A stretch of 64,000 nt of DNA from Mesorhizobium sp. B2-3-4. GTDB lineage: Bacteria > Pseudomonadota > Alphaproteobacteria > Rhizobiales > Rhizobiaceae. A program made the position numbers and the translations under genes. Every line of letters starts with the position of its first letter. Within the stretch, counting starts at the first letter, position 1. The stretch covers positions 186,001 through 250,000 of the forward strand of contig NZ_VFVY01000008.1 in the NCBI RefSeq assembly GCF_006442315.1, written 5' to 3'. This document shows positions 1 through 9,325 of this stretch, piece by piece. The notes beneath the pieces were generated by a model. It was not told the DNA's origin and ran no database searches. It worked only from the letters and a program-made list of their open reading frames with translations.

Positions 1-862
1 CGAAATCGAGAAACGCACGCAGCTTGACCGGCAGCAGACCCTGGCCCGCATGAACCAGGTGTACTGGCCAGGGCTTCGGCTCGAACTCCGGCAGGATGAT
101 GCGAAGCGCGCCGGATCGTACAGCCGCCTCGACCTGGTAGGACAGCACCCTTGTCGGCCCGACGCCTGATATCGCGGCGTCAATCGCCGCCTCGGCGGTG
201 TTGACCTGAAGCCGCGAGCGGACCTGAACCAGTGTCTCGGTCTTGCCTGATGCAAAGCTCCATGCCGAAAGCGCGCTCGGCCCCTCGAATGTGATGCAAC
301 TGTGCGCCGCGAGATCTTCGGGAACCCGCGGTGTGCCGTGTTCGGCGAGATAGGCCGGGCTGGCGCAGACGACCCGCCGGATCGCGCCGACACGCAGCGC
401 GACCAGGCTCGAATCGGCCAGCGCGCCGATCCGCACGGCAAGGTCGATATGGTCCTCTGCGAGCAGGGTTATGCGGTCCGCCAGCGTCAAGCGGATATCG
501 ACGTCGGGATAGGCGGCGAGAAAGGCGGTGACGATTGGGAGCACATGCAGGCGGCCGAAGACGACGGGTGCCGTGATCGCCAGTTCGCCGGTCGGAACGC
601 TGTATTCGCCGGCGGCGGCGCGCTCGGCCTCGTCGACATCGTCGAGAATGCGGCGGCAGGCGGCAAGATAGGCATGTCCGGCGTCGGTCAAGGTCAGCCG
701 CCTTGTCGAACGGTTGAGAAGGCGTGTGTTGAGATGCCGCTCCAGGTCGGAGATTTTGCGGCTGACCGTCGCCAGCGGAATGCCTAGATTGCGCGCGGCG
801 GCGGAAAGGCTGCCGGCTTGCGCCGCGCCGATGAACAGAGACATGGACTCCAGACGATCCAT
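1..862 (-). CDS. LysR-family transcriptional regulator (C-terminus cut by window edge)
   Basis: The frame is open from an ATG at 862 to the left edge, giving about 287 residues with no stop, so the C-terminus is outside the window. The first 60 residues are a LysR winged helix-turn-helix ([16 protein letters not shown] at about 22-37), followed by a LysR substrate-binding domain with the usual HxxxPxV and [12 protein letters not shown]-type strands. It resembles the short-chain-dehydrogenase/oxidoreductase-associated LysR group that often represses a divergent oxidoreductase. The divergent genes to its right (NTF2-like and FMN-binding proteins) are the natural targets, with a small dyad in between. 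The effector is unknown. Confidence 0.9.
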   Translation of the reverse strand, partial: MDRLESMSLFIGAAQAGSLSAAARNLGIPLATVSRKISDLERHLNTRLLNRSTRRLTLTDAGHAYLAACRRILDDVDEAERAAAGEYSVPTGELAITAPVVFGRLHVLPIVTAFLAAYPDVDIRLTLADRITLLAEDHIDLAVRIGALADSSLVALRVGAIRRVVCASPAYLAEHGTPRVPEDLAAHSCITFEGPSALSAWSFASGKTETLVQVRSRLQVNTAEAAIDAAISGVGPTRVLSYQVEAAVRSGALRIILPEFEPKPWPVHLVHAGQGLLPVKLRAFLDF

Positions 863-917
863 TACTTCTTCCGGGAAATGGAAGGGTGGATCGCAGATAT
901 GACATCTACATTGAAAT

Positions 918-933
918 TATGGAAGACTCCATA
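918..933. promoter_or_regulatory. Dyad in divergent LysR/NTF2-like intergenic region
   Basis: A perfect inverted repeat, TATGGA-N4-TCCATA, sits in an AT-richer patch between two divergent start codons (862 and 980). The position suits a LysR operator controlling both genes. The spacing is not an exact T-N11-A LysR box, so this is a candidate only. Confidence 0.35.
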
Positions 934-979
934 TTCACGCTGCCCGACCGGGCGGCCTCAACCAAGGAAGAGAACTGCC

Positions 980-1450
980 ATGCCTGAAAGCCGCCCGCCG
1001 TTGCCACCCTTCACTGCCGAGACGTCAGCCCAGAAGGCGCGCATGGCCGAGGATGCGTGGAACTCACGCGATCCAGCCCGCGTCGCGCTTGCCTATACGG
1101 TGGACAGCCGCTGGCGCAACCGGGCCGAGTTCCTGCGAGGCCGTGACGCGATCCAGGCTTTCCTGGCCCGCAAATGGAGCCGTGAGCTCGACTACCGGCT
1201 GATCAAGGAGGTCTGGGCCTTCCAAGGCAACCGCATCGCGGTGCGCTTCGCCTATGAGTGGCACGACGACAGCGGCTCGTGGTTCCGCAGCTACGGCAAC
1301 GAAAACTGGGAGTTCGACGAGCACGGATTGATGCGCCTGCGCATCGCCAGCATCAACGACCTGCCGATCGCCGAGGCAGAACGCAAATATCACTGGCCGC
1401 TCGGGCGCCGGCCGGACGATCATCCGACGCTGTCGGAGCTCGGGCTTTAG
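980..1450 (+). CDS. NTF2-like protein, DUF1348 family
   Basis: The 156-residue product has the compact cone fold pattern of the SnoaL/NTF2 superfamily and matches the DUF1348 layout: an N-terminal helix ([13 protein letters not shown]), a central [14 protein letters not shown] segment and the strongly aromatic strand region around [19 protein letters not shown]. Longer upstream starts are possible, but the ATG at 980 follows AAGGAAG by about nine bases and gives the usual family length. The biochemical role of this family is not established. It is followed after 25 bases by an FMN-binding protein gene and is divergent from a LysR regulator, so it probably belongs to a small regulated redox or detoxification unit. 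Confidence 0.8.
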   Translation: MPESRPPLPPFTAETSAQKARMAEDAWNSRDPARVALAYTVDSRWRNRAEFLRGRDAIQAFLARKWSRELDYRLIKEVWAFQGNRIAVRFAYEWHDDSGSWFRSYGNENWEFDEHGLMRLRIASINDLPIAEAERKYHWPLGRRPDDHPTLSELGL

Positions 1451-1475
1451 CAACGTCGCACGCAAGGAGGTTTCG

Positions 1476-2108
1476 ATGAACGCGCACGCCTTTACCAGCG
1501 ATGTCGCCTTCACGCCGACGGTCAAGGCGATCCAGGCGCGCAAGGGCTCGCGCCAGTCCTATGCCCGCGTCGAGGAGCGCGGCGGCTGGCAAGCCGTCAT
1601 CACGCCCGACCTCGCGGCTTTCATCGCGGCGCAGACCAGCGTTTTCCTGTCGACGGCCAATGGCGATGGCCAGCCCTATATCCAGCATCGCGGCGGCCCG
1701 GCCGGCTTTCTCAAGGTACTCGACGAAAAGACGATCGGCTTCGCGGATTTTGCCGGCAACAGACAGTTCATCACACAGGGCAATCTGGCCGACAATCCGC
1801 GGGCCTTCCTGTTCCTGATCGATTACATGATGCGCCAGCGCATCAAGATCTGGGGCACGGCGCGCACTATCGAAAACGATGCCGAGTTGATGACGCGGCT
1901 GATGCCGCCGGACTACAGGGCGCGGCCTGAACAGGTCATCTTGTTCACGGTCTCGGCGTGGGATGCCAATTGTCCACAACATATACCGCAGCGCTTCGAG
2001 GCGGCTGACGTGGCGGCCGCACTTGGCGAGCGCGACAGGCGTATTCAGCATCTCGAACAGGAGATCGCTCGTCTCAAGGGCGGTTCAGGGGCTGCCGCCA
2101 AGGAATGA
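1476..2108 (+). CDS. Pyridoxamine 5'-phosphate oxidase-like FMN-binding protein
   Basis: The 210-residue product has the PPOx split-barrel core at about residues 40-160 (FLSTANGDGQPYIQHRGG and the FADFAGNRQFITQGNL strand). These are hallmarks of the general stress/FMN-binding branch rather than PdxH. The C-terminal 25 residues (RDRRIQHLEQEIARLKG) are predicted coiled coil. A very good ribosome binding site (AAGGAGG) precedes the ATG. It is likely cotranscribed with the DUF1348 gene 25 bases upstream. These proteins usually reduce small electrophiles or nitro compounds with FMN; the substrate here is unknown. It ends seven bases from the convergent YdcF gene. Confidence 0.8.
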   Translation: MNAHAFTSDVAFTPTVKAIQARKGSRQSYARVEERGGWQAVITPDLAAFIAAQTSVFLSTANGDGQPYIQHRGGPAGFLKVLDEKTIGFADFAGNRQFITQGNLADNPRAFLFLIDYMMRQRIKIWGTARTIENDAELMTRLMPPDYRARPEQVILFTVSAWDANCPQHIPQRFEAADVAAALGERDRRIQHLEQEIARLKGGSGAAAKE

Positions 2109-2115
2109 CGCAGGA

Positions 2116-2841
2116 TCAGCCGCCGGCGGCGGTCTCGGCCAATGCAATGCCTTCGGGCGTCGGCTTCACCGGGATGATGCCGCGAGCCAGTGCCAGCAGG
2201 TATTTGGTGTACTCGGTGAACAGCACGCGCAATGCCTGCGGCTTGACCAGCCAATTGCCGTTGTCGAGATTGGAATTGACCACCGGGTAGGGTTCAAGCT
2301 TGGCGCCATGCAGCAGGCGGCTCATTTCCAGCAGGCTGCGCGGCATGTGGTAATTGTTGGTGACCAGGATCACCGTGCCATAGGCATGGCTCTCGACCCA
2401 TTTGGCGCTCTCCTCGGCATTGCCGATCGTATCGAGCGCGGCCCGGTCGATGTCGACGCAGCAGGAAAACAGCTTCTTGTCGCCGCCGGTCGCGGCCTGA
2501 AGCTGCCGGCGGCTGGCCGAGGGGTGCACGCCGCTGATCAAAAGCCGTTCGCCCTTGCCGGACGCCAGCAGATCCATAGCGGCATCGAGGCGCGACTGGC
2601 CGCCGGTCAGCACGATGATGGCATCGGCCTTGGCCGGGTTGGTGGGGGTGGTCAGGTGACTGACCTTGCTGGCAAACCAGCCGAAGCCGCCAGCGAACAA
2701 AGTCGCGAGCACGAGCAGGCAGAGAGCGGAGAGACGAAGGGCGGTCCTTAAACGGCTAACCTTACCGCGGCCGCGCGAACGGGTGACCACCACTGGCAGC
2801 TGTCCAGCCGTCCCGGTCGAATCCCGTACGCTCATAGCCAT
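2116..2841 (-). CDS. YdcF/SanA family (DUF218) membrane protein
   Basis: The 241-residue product has one N-terminal transmembrane helix (about residues 34-56) followed by a DUF218 domain. That domain shows the family pattern KADAIIVLTGG, an internal region ending LISGVHP, and the LVTNNYHMPRS motif near residue 160. SanA/ElyC/YdcF relatives act in the envelope, in some species in peptidoglycan or lipid-carrier metabolism. The gene lies downstream of ftsE-ftsX on the same strand after a gap of about 119 bases, so an envelope/division role is plausible but inferred. Confidence 0.85.
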   Translation of the reverse strand: MAMSVRDSTGTAGQLPVVVTRSRGRGKVSRLRTALRLSALCLLVLATLFAGGFGWFASKVSHLTTPTNPAKADAIIVLTGGQSRLDAAMDLLASGKGERLLISGVHPSASRRQLQAATGGDKKLFSCCVDIDRAALDTIGNAEESAKWVESHAYGTVILVTNNYHMPRSLLEMSRLLHGAKLEPYPVVNSNLDNGNWLVKPQALRVLFTEYTKYLLALARGIIPVKPTPEGIALAETAAGG

Positions 2842-2960
2842 ATGGTTAACCCTGAAATACGGCCTTTGATAGGTAAAAGACGCACTTTGCGTTACGCCAA
2901 TTGTCCATCCGTGATCATTCCCTTTTCATCCACACCATCCAACCAGGAACGAACCTGTTT

Positions 2961-3947
2961 TCATGCGTCGGGCTGGCGAACGTCGATGTCGCTGAGATAG
3001 GCGACCACGGTGACGTGTGAGGTCGCCGCCGTCAGCGCGCCGATCACCAGCACCATCAGAACGACGCCCAGGTAGCCCGCCGAGCCGATGGCGAAGTTGC
3101 CGAACAAAGCGGTTGCCTGATCGGCCTGCGGCGTTGCCATGTTGCGCGACGACCACCAGGAAAACACGATGAAGACGAGCACAGCCGCCGCGCCGCCGGC
3201 GGCCGCGCCCTTCATGCCGGTAACCAGGAAATGCCGGCGGAATTCGCGCGCGATGAAGGCCGCCTCGGCGCCGACGAAATGCAGCACTTCGATGATATGA
3301 CCGTTGCCGGCCATGGCGCCACGGGTCGCGAAGACCACTGTCAGCACGGTCGCCGACAGCATCAGCCCCAGAACGGCGATGCCGATGGTCACCGTGGTGC
3401 GGGCCATGGCCACCAGCCGGTCGACCCAGGTGCGGTGATCGTCGAGCGATGCGCTCGGCAGTTTGGGCGTGATCGCGGTGCGCATGGCGGCGAAGTCCGG
3501 CGGACTGTTCTCGTCGATGGTGACGATGATCAGGCGCGGTACCGGCAGGTCGTCGATGTTGAGACCCGAACCCAGCCACGGCTCCAGGAGCCTGGCGGTT
3601 GCTTCGCGGTCGATGATGCGGGTCGACTTGACGCCGGGGAATTCACCGGCGATCTGCGAGGCCTGGGTGAGCGCCGCCTCCATGTCGAGGCCGTCGGCCG
3701 GCTTGATCTGGATCGTCGCCTCGCGCGAGATCTGGTTCTCCCACACCGAGGCGGTGTCGCGCACCAGCGTCACCGCGCCGAAGGTCAGGCAGGACAGGAA
3801 GGTCATGATGGCGATGACCAGCACCAAAGCGCGGCCGGCGATGTTCTGCGCCGGCACGATCGGCGCCATGCGGCGCTGGGCGCGCGGTCTCGCGGCGGCT
3901 TCCTCGGCGTCGTGTTCTTCGTAATGGTCGGCGGACAGGTCAGTCAT
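2961..3947 (-). CDS. ftsX: Cell division ABC transporter permease FtsX
   Basis: The 328-residue product has the FtsX topology: cytoplasmic N-terminus (1-38), TM1 at about 39-61, a periplasmic loop of about 120 residues, then TM2 (184-207), TM3 (242-264) and TM4 (291-312). It overlaps ftsE by eight bases, the normal arrangement. FtsEX links ATP hydrolysis at the division ring to activation of periplasmic peptidoglycan hydrolases; in alphaproteobacteria the partners are often LytM/EnvC-like proteins. The acidic, proline-containing N-terminal extension is moderately long compared with the enterobacterial protein. Confidence 0.93.
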   Translation of the reverse strand: MTDLSADHYEEHDAEEAAARPRAQRRMAPIVPAQNIAGRALVLVIAIMTFLSCLTFGAVTLVRDTASVWENQISREATIQIKPADGLDMEAALTQASQIAGEFPGVKSTRIIDREATARLLEPWLGSGLNIDDLPVPRLIIVTIDENSPPDFAAMRTAITPKLPSASLDDHRTWVDRLVAMARTTVTIGIAVLGLMLSATVLTVVFATRGAMAGNGHIIEVLHFVGAEAAFIAREFRRHFLVTGMKGAAAGGAAAVLVFIVFSWWSSRNMATPQADQATALFGNFAIGSAGYLGVVLMVLVIGALTAATSHVTVVAYLSDIDVRQPDA

Positions 3948-4599
3948 AGATGTCCAGCCTTCCGCCGGCCAGGATCATGCGGCGTGCGTCGACCTGCTCC
4001 ATCAGGCCAAGATCGTGGGTCGCGATCACCACGGCGGTGCCGAGCCGATTGAGCTCGATGAACAGCCTGAGCAGGCGCCGCGCCAGCGGCGGGTCGACAT
4101 TGCCGGTCGGCTCGTCGGCGAGCAGGATCTCTGGCTGCTCGATGAGCGCGCGCGCGATCGCGGCGCGTTGCTTCTCCCCGCCCGACAGGACCGGCGGCAG
4201 CACATGCATGCGCTCGCCCAGCCCCACCCATTTCAGGAGCTCGGTAACGTCGGTGCGGTAGCTCGCCTCGTCGCGCCCGCGCACGCGCAACGGCAGTGCG
4301 ACGTTTTCGTAGGTGGTCATGTGGTCGAGCAGGCGAAAGTCCTGGAACACCACGCCGATACGGCGTCTGAGATGCGGCAGTTCGGTGCGCGAGATGCGCG
4401 AGCGGTCCTTGCCGAAAATGGTGATCAGCCCGCGCGTCGGCTTCAGCGACATGAACAAAAGGCGCAGCAACGTCGTCTTGCCGGCGCCCGAAGGTCCGCT
4501 CAGGAACTGGAAGGAGCGCTCCGGGATGTGCAGGGAGATGTCGCGGAGGATTTCCGGACCCATGCCATAGCGGAGGCCGACATTTTCGAAGCGAATCAA
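3940..4599 (-). CDS. ftsE: Cell division ATP-binding protein FtsE
   Basis: The 219-residue ABC ATPase has Walker A GPSGAGKT at 35-42, Q-loop FQDFRLL near 85-91, signature LSGGE at 138-142, Walker B ILLADEP at 158-164 and the H-loop histidine at 195. The D-loop region reads GNVDP, typical of FtsE. It forms the ATPase dimer of the FtsEX complex and is cotranscribed with ftsX (eight-base overlap). The region upstream is shared with the divergent gene at 4792. Confidence 0.95.
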   Translation of the reverse strand: MIRFENVGLRYGMGPEILRDISLHIPERSFQFLSGPSGAGKTTLLRLLFMSLKPTRGLITIFGKDRSRISRTELPHLRRRIGVVFQDFRLLDHMTTYENVALPLRVRGRDEASYRTDVTELLKWVGLGERMHVLPPVLSGGEKQRAAIARALIEQPEILLADEPTGNVDPPLARRLLRLFIELNRLGTAVVIATHDLGLMEQVDARRMILAGGRLDIYD

Positions 4600-4791
4600 T
4601 TTCGACGACCTGAAATTCCGGGTGGCGGCGAGCCACCCTGTTCTGGAAAAAGACCATCGGCCGGCATGGTTAACCGGCGGTTAATTCCTGGGTTGTTTCG
4701 GCTCTTCAAAAGGGCTCCGGTGGGGAAGCGTTAACCATTTGTGTTTACGCAAAAGAAACGAAAAGCGAACACGTGCTGCAATGTTGGGGCC

Positions 4792-5436
4792 ATGATGGCT
4801 GAGGAACGAACCGCGCGCCCGGTTTCCGGCGAAATCATGACCGACCCGGCGGCAACTGCCGTGGCGGACCGGATCGTCCGTGGTCCGGCCGCCGATATCA
4901 TCGACGCCGACTACGTCGTGATGTCGCGGCCCGTGCCACCGGTGGAAAACCCTTCGCCGCCGCCGCGCCCGATCGTCACGCCGCCCATCGAGGGCATGGA
5001 TATGCTGCGCAAGCCCGAGGCGCCGGCCGAGCGGCCGCCGGCCTCGCGCGGCGGGCCGATCTTCTGGATCGCCGGCATCAGTGCCGCCCTTGCCGCCTTC
5101 TGGGTATCGGGTGGCCATGCGCTGGTGCGCCAGACGCCGTTCCTGGCCAGCGCGCAAGCGTCGGCGCTGACCATTTCGGGCGTCACCTCGCGCGTCGATG
5201 CCTCCGGGCCGAAGCCGGTGCTGTTCGTCGACGGCGAGGCCGCCAATGACGGAACGGATCCTGCGACGCTGCCGCTGCTTGAAATCCGGGTGACGGGAAA
5301 TGACGGGCACACAATCCGCTATACGTTGGGGACATCCGGCCGTTCGCTGGCGTCGGGCGAAAGATTCGGCTTTGCCAGCCGGCTCGACGTGCCTAAGAAC
5401 GGCGTAAGAACCGTTTTGGTTACTTTCGCCGACTAG
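4792..5436 (+). CDS. Single-pass membrane protein of unknown function (DUF3426-like tail)
   Basis: The start is placed at the first of two consecutive ATG codons (4792 and 4795) after TTGGGG; an in-frame GTG at 4741 is possible but has no good ribosome site. The 214-residue product has an acidic/proline-rich cytoplasmic part (1-87), one transmembrane helix (about 88-108) and a beta-rich exported domain (LFVDGEAAND, LEIRVTGNDG, RTVLVTF). The tail resembles the DUF3426 domain of rhizobial zinc-ribbon proteins found between ftsE and hpt, but the CxxC zinc ribbon is absent here. It is followed by hpt after 22 bases. The function is unknown. Confidence 0.7.
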   Translation: MMAEERTARPVSGEIMTDPAATAVADRIVRGPAADIIDADYVVMSRPVPPVENPSPPPRPIVTPPIEGMDMLRKPEAPAERPPASRGGPIFWIAGISAALAAFWVSGGHALVRQTPFLASAQASALTISGVTSRVDASGPKPVLFVDGEAANDGTDPATLPLLEIRVTGNDGHTIRYTLGTSGRSLASGERFGFASRLDVPKNGVRTVLVTFAD

Positions 5437-5458
5437 GCGACACCGGGGAAGGCCATCA

Positions 5459-6001
5459 ATGCCCATCGTACGCGACAAGGACATCGAAGTCCTGTTTTCG
5501 GCATCGGCGATCGCGCGGCGCAATCTCGAACTCGCCAAGGAGATCGCCGGGCACGACTATCACGATCTGCTGGTGATTTCGGTGCTGAAGGGCTCGTTCA
5601 TCTTCGCCGCCGATCTGATCCGCGCCATGCACGATGTCGGCCTGTCGCCGGAAGTCGAGTTCATCTTCATCTCCAGCTACGGCGCCGGAACCACCAGCGG
5701 CGAGGTGAGGGTGCTGCGCGACATCGACAATGAGGTTGCCGGCCGCGACGTGCTGTTGATCGACGACATCCTCGAATCGGGCAAGACCTTGACCTTCACG
5801 CGCGACCTGATGCTGTCGCGCGGCGCCAGAAGCTGCTCCATCGCCGTGCTGCTCGACAAGCGCATGCGCCGCCAGACCGCGCTCACCGCCGATTATGTCG
5901 GCTTCGACTGTCCGGATTATTTCGTCGTCGGCTACGGCATGGATGTCGCGCATGCCTTCCGCGAACTGCCCTTCGTCGGCGTCGTCAAGGGCGATGCGTG
6001 A
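5459..6001 (+). CDS. hpt: Hypoxanthine phosphoribosyltransferase
   Basis: The 180-residue product is a class I phosphoribosyltransferase. The PRPP-binding motif VLLIDDILESGKT lies at about residues 97-109, preceded by the acidic catalytic region, and the flexible-loop segment ISSYGAGTTSGEV is present. It salvages hypoxanthine (and usually guanine) with PRPP to give IMP or GMP in the cytoplasm. It follows the membrane protein gene by 22 bases and is probably cotranscribed with it. Length and motifs are complete. Confidence 0.93.
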   Translation: MPIVRDKDIEVLFSASAIARRNLELAKEIAGHDYHDLLVISVLKGSFIFAADLIRAMHDVGLSPEVEFIFISSYGAGTTSGEVRVLRDIDNEVAGRDVLLIDDILESGKTLTFTRDLMLSRGARSCSIAVLLDKRMRRQTALTADYVGFDCPDYFVVGYGMDVAHAFRELPFVGVVKGDA

Positions 6002-6120
6002 GGCTTGTGCGTCGCACCGGCGAATACTGAAAAAGGCCTTAACGGCGCCAGGAAAATTAGCTTGGCCGGGGGCTCCTGTTTTCAGGAAAAGTCAACGTTT
6101 CGCCGCCAAACATGCCGGCC

Positions 6121-6492
6121 ATGGCAAAGCTTCTGATCGTCGAGGACGATGAGTCCGTCCGCACCCTCGCAGCCCGCGCGCTCGAGCGCGCCGGCCATGC
6201 AATCGACGTCGCCGCCGATGGCGCCCAAGGGCTTTCGCTGATCCGGGCTGCCAATGGCGGCTACGATCTCGTGGTCTCCGATATTCGCATGCCGGAGATG
6301 GACGGCATCGAGATGGCGGTCGCAGCGGCCGCACTTTTCCCGGCGATGAAGATCATGCTGATGACCGGCTATGCCGACCAGCGCGAGCGTGCCGAGGAAC
6401 TGGACGGCATCATCCTCGATGTCGTGCAGAAGCCGTTCACGCTGGCCGAAATCCGCTCGCGCGTCGAAAAAGCGATCGCTTGCTTCGCTTAG
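6121..6492 (+). CDS. Single-domain response regulator (CheY-like receiver)
   Basis: The 123-residue product is a lone receiver domain with the acidic pair EDD near residue 8, phospho-acceptor aspartate in VVSDIRMPEMDG near 53, the conserved T/S in LMTGYAD and the lysine in VQKPF. There is no output domain. It resembles CpdR-type regulators in size and overall pattern, but I cannot assign it to CpdR. An alternative in-frame ATG lies nine bases upstream at 6112. It probably works by protein-protein contact after phosphorylation by an unlinked histidine kinase. Confidence 0.88.
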   Translation: MAKLLIVEDDESVRTLAARALERAGHAIDVAADGAQGLSLIRAANGGYDLVVSDIRMPEMDGIEMAVAAAALFPAMKIMLMTGYADQRERAEELDGIILDVVQKPFTLAEIRSRVEKAIACFA

Positions 6493-6564
6493 AGCCGCCG
6501 CCGCCGCGTGACAATCTATCTTTGCATCCTCTAATATGCCTCGGGGCAAGTTGGGGTTGGCAAA

Positions 6565-8163
6565 ATGGCGCGTCAGCGTCGCAAGATCGAATCGGCAACC
6601 GAAGAAAAGATCGCGGCGGCCGAAGCTCCGACGTCACAGGAGCAACCAAGGCGCCTGCGTGACAGGTTTTCGCTTGCCGGCTTCGATACCTGGTCGACCA
6701 CGGTTCGCAGCATCTTCCTCAATGCGCTGTTCCTGGTCGCGGTGATCATCGTTTTTCCGGTTCTGGTCAGCCAGTTCCGCCGCGACGAAGTGGTTATCGA
6801 GCCGATCGCCGTACCGGAGGTCCTGAGCAAGGAAGGACTGACCGCCGATGTCGCGGCAAGCCGCGTCTGGGACGGGCTCCAGGATGTCACGGTCAAGGCC
6901 AAGACCAGCAAGGCGAGCATCTCCGCCATTCCGCAATCGCGCCGGGTGGAGTTTTCCTTCCCTGATTCCGGCTTCTCGATCGAATCGCTGATCTTCCATG
7001 TGCGCCGTCTGTTCAACGCCTACGAGACACGGATCTCCGGAGAATTCGTCTGTTCCGACGAAGCCTGCGCGCGATCGGGCCGGCGGCTGCGGTTGCGGGT
7101 CGTGCGCGATACAGTCGAGATTATCGATCTGCCGGCGATCGGCGACGAACCCGAGCGGGAGTATTTCGCCGACGCAGCCTCAAGTATCATGGCGAGCCTC
7201 GACCCGTTCATCGCCATCGCGGCCGATGCCGAGAAGGAGCCTCTGCGAGCAACCACGCTGGCGCGGCGGCTGATCCGCTCGCACCACAAGGATGCCAAAT
7301 GGGCCTATAACCTCGTTGGCCTCATTCGCTACAATGCCAACGACCTGCCTGCGGCGATCGAGGATTTTCGGGCCGCGATCGCGCTCGATGCCGGCTTTTT
7401 GCCGGCACGGCTCAATCTGGGAAATGCGCTGCGTGTTTCCGGTGATCTTGACGGCGGGCAGGCGGAGTTCGACGCGGTTCACAGCCGGGACGCGGGCAGT
7501 GCACTTGCCGTCGAAGGCTTCTCCGATATAGCAATGGCGCGCAAACAGCCGGACGAGGCAATAAAGTTCCTGATCCAGGCGGCGGATCTCGATCCGGAGA
7601 ATCCGCGCTACTATGCCAAGGCGGGCAAGATCGAACTCGATCGCGGGCGTAAGGAGCAAGGCGTCAGCCTGTTGCGACGCTCGCTGGAACTCGACCCCGG
7701 CTATCTCGTGGCGTTCGCCTATCTGGCGTCGATGTATCTCGGCGACAGCAATTACGAAGAAGCGGAGAAGGTGTTCCGCGACGCCGCCGATTATTCGCCG
7801 CAGAATGCCCAGGCACAGGCCGAGGACGCAAATCTGCTCGCTTTGCTGCATAAATGGGACCTGGCCGCCGAACGCTACAACCGCGCCAAGACGCTCGAGC
7901 CCGGCAATGCCGGCTACTGGCTGGAATACGGGCGCTGCCTGCAGGCGCTGGAAAAGCAGAAAGAAGCACTCGACGCGCTGGAAACGGCAGTGAAACTCGC
8001 GCCGGAAAAGGCCGAAATCTACAGCGCTCTCGGGGACAGCTACCGTGACACCGATCGCAAGCCCGAAGCGATTGCCGCCTACAAGAAGTTTCTTGAGCTG
8101 GACAAATCGAACTCGCCAACGCGGCCGGTCATCCAGCGCTTCATCGAAATACTGTCCGGCTGA
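6565..8163 (+). CDS. Membrane-anchored tetratricopeptide-repeat protein
   Basis: The 532-residue product has a charged N-terminus, one transmembrane helix near 50-70 (FLNALFLVAVIIVFPVLV), a beta-containing domain (about 75-215) and then TPR units from about residue 250 to the end (for example AYNLVGLIRYNANDLPAAIEDF and AEIYSALGDSYRDTDRKPEA). TPR arrays act as protein-binding scaffolds; this one should face the periplasm. The gene is flanked by a response-regulator gene and ends seven bases from a convergent EamA gene. No partner is evident, so the role is unknown. Confidence 0.8.
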   Translation: MARQRRKIESATEEKIAAAEAPTSQEQPRRLRDRFSLAGFDTWSTTVRSIFLNALFLVAVIIVFPVLVSQFRRDEVVIEPIAVPEVLSKEGLTADVAASRVWDGLQDVTVKAKTSKASISAIPQSRRVEFSFPDSGFSIESLIFHVRRLFNAYETRISGEFVCSDEACARSGRRLRLRVVRDTVEIIDLPAIGDEPEREYFADAASSIMASLDPFIAIAADAEKEPLRATTLARRLIRSHHKDAKWAYNLVGLIRYNANDLPAAIEDFRAAIALDAGFLPARLNLGNALRVSGDLDGGQAEFDAVHSRDAGSALAVEGFSDIAMARKQPDEAIKFLIQAADLDPENPRYYAKAGKIELDRGRKEQGVSLLRRSLELDPGYLVAFAYLASMYLGDSNYEEAEKVFRDAADYSPQNAQAQAEDANLLALLHKWDLAAERYNRAKTLEPGNAGYWLEYGRCLQALEKQKEALDALETAVKLAPEKAEIYSALGDSYRDTDRKPEAIAAYKKFLELDKSNSPTRPVIQRFIEILSG

Positions 8164-8170
8164 CCTTGTC

Positions 8171-9121
8171 TCAGGCCGTGTCGCCTGTCGTGGCGAGCAC
8201 GGGCGCTACGGCTTTTCTGCGCCCCACATTGAGCGCCAGCAGGCCAGCGCCGATGATCAGGGCCGCACCGATCACGGTCGTCGGGCGCGGCACTTCGGCG
8301 AAGAAGAGGAACCCCCACAGCGGCGACCAGAGTATGCCAGTGTATTCGAAAGTGGCGACGCGGTTGGCGGGCGCCAACCGGTAGCCTTGCGACAAAAGGA
8401 TCATGCCGGCTGAGGCCACGAAACCGCAGGCCGCCATTTTCAGGAAATCCGGCAGCGTCGGCCATATCCACGGCCGGACGAGAAATTCCAGGCTCGGATG
8501 GACGGCGTGGGTTATGCCGGCCAGATGGAAGATGCCGGCAACCACGAGCGCGCCGACGAGATAGGCGCCGTTCTGGTAGAAAGCCATCACGGTGGAGGAT
8601 TCGGTGTCGCCGATCTTGCGCGCCATCAGTTGCGAGAAGCCGTAGAGCACGGCCGAGCCCAGCGACAAAAGGGCCGCCCATTCGAACAGGCCGGCGCCGG
8701 GGCGCACCATCACCAGCACGCCAAGCAGGCCGATCAGCACCGTTGCCAGTGTCTGCCAGGAGACGCGTTCGCCCAGATACGGGCCGGCCAGCGCCATGAT
8801 GCAGAGCGGCGCCATGAAGTAGAGCGCCACCGCGTCTGCCAGCGGCAGGGCGGCAATGGCCAGGTAGTAGACGGTGTAGGAGGTAAACTGGATGAAAGCG
8901 CGCGTCGTCAGCATGCCGAAGCGCTTCGACAGGATCGCCCGCAGCCCGACATCGGCATGGACGAGAACAATCAGGATCGGCAGAGCGACGATCGCGCGGA
9001 TGGCCATGACCTCGGTCACGGGATAGCCGCCGGACACTGCCTTGACGAGCGGATCCTGAAGCGAAAACACCAGCACGCCGAGGCACAGGCTCAATATGCC
9101 GCGCACGATCTGGTTCTGCAT
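8171..9121 (-). CDS. EamA/DMT-family transporter
   Basis: The 316-residue product has about ten hydrophobic helices arranged as two EamA repeats, with the typical LALNVG ending and the PLVKAVSGGYPVTEVMAIR entry segment of the RhaT/YdcZ-type drug/metabolite transporter group. Members move metabolites or toxic amphiphiles across the inner membrane, often outward. It is divergent from a LysR regulator at 9326 with a 204-base shared intergenic region holding a clear dyad, so it is the probable target of that regulator. The substrate is not predictable. Confidence 0.88.
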   Translation of the reverse strand: MQNQIVRGILSLCLGVLVFSLQDPLVKAVSGGYPVTEVMAIRAIVALPILIVLVHADVGLRAILSKRFGMLTTRAFIQFTSYTVYYLAIAALPLADAVALYFMAPLCIMALAGPYLGERVSWQTLATVLIGLLGVLVMVRPGAGLFEWAALLSLGSAVLYGFSQLMARKIGDTESSTVMAFYQNGAYLVGALVVAGIFHLAGITHAVHPSLEFLVRPWIWPTLPDFLKMAACGFVASAGMILLSQGYRLAPANRVATFEYTGILWSPLWGFLFFAEVPRPTTVIGAALIIGAGLLALNVGRRKAVAPVLATTGDTA

Positions 9122-9273
9122 CTGCGTCAGGGCTCCTGCACGAATCGGAAGCGTTCACAGGGTAAAAAGAACCCGCCACCGTTTCGGGCAGCGGGCACGA
9201 GTGAGGACTCTTTGATTGGTCCGCGGCCGATTCGAAAGCCGCATATCCAATGGGTGAGGCGACTATCCTCCGG

Positions 9274-9293
9274 CGTTTGACATGTTGCAAACG
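9274..9293. promoter_or_regulatory. Dyad CGTTTG-N8-CAAACG, candidate LysR operator
   Basis: A perfect 6-base inverted repeat with an 8-base spacer lies between the divergent EamA gene (start 9121) and the LysR gene (start 9326). It contains T-N11-A arrangements (TTGACATGTTGCAA) as expected for a LysR regulatory binding site, about 33 bases upstream of the LysR start codon. Confidence 0.45.
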
Positions 9294-9325
9294 AATTGGA
9301 ATGATATCAGCAATCAAAATTCCTT

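Noticed and set aside
6112-6492. Assignment of the receiver protein as CpdR
   Set aside because: Size and family fit, but the residues after the phosphorylation site and the hpt neighbourhood do not let me distinguish it from other single-domain regulators.
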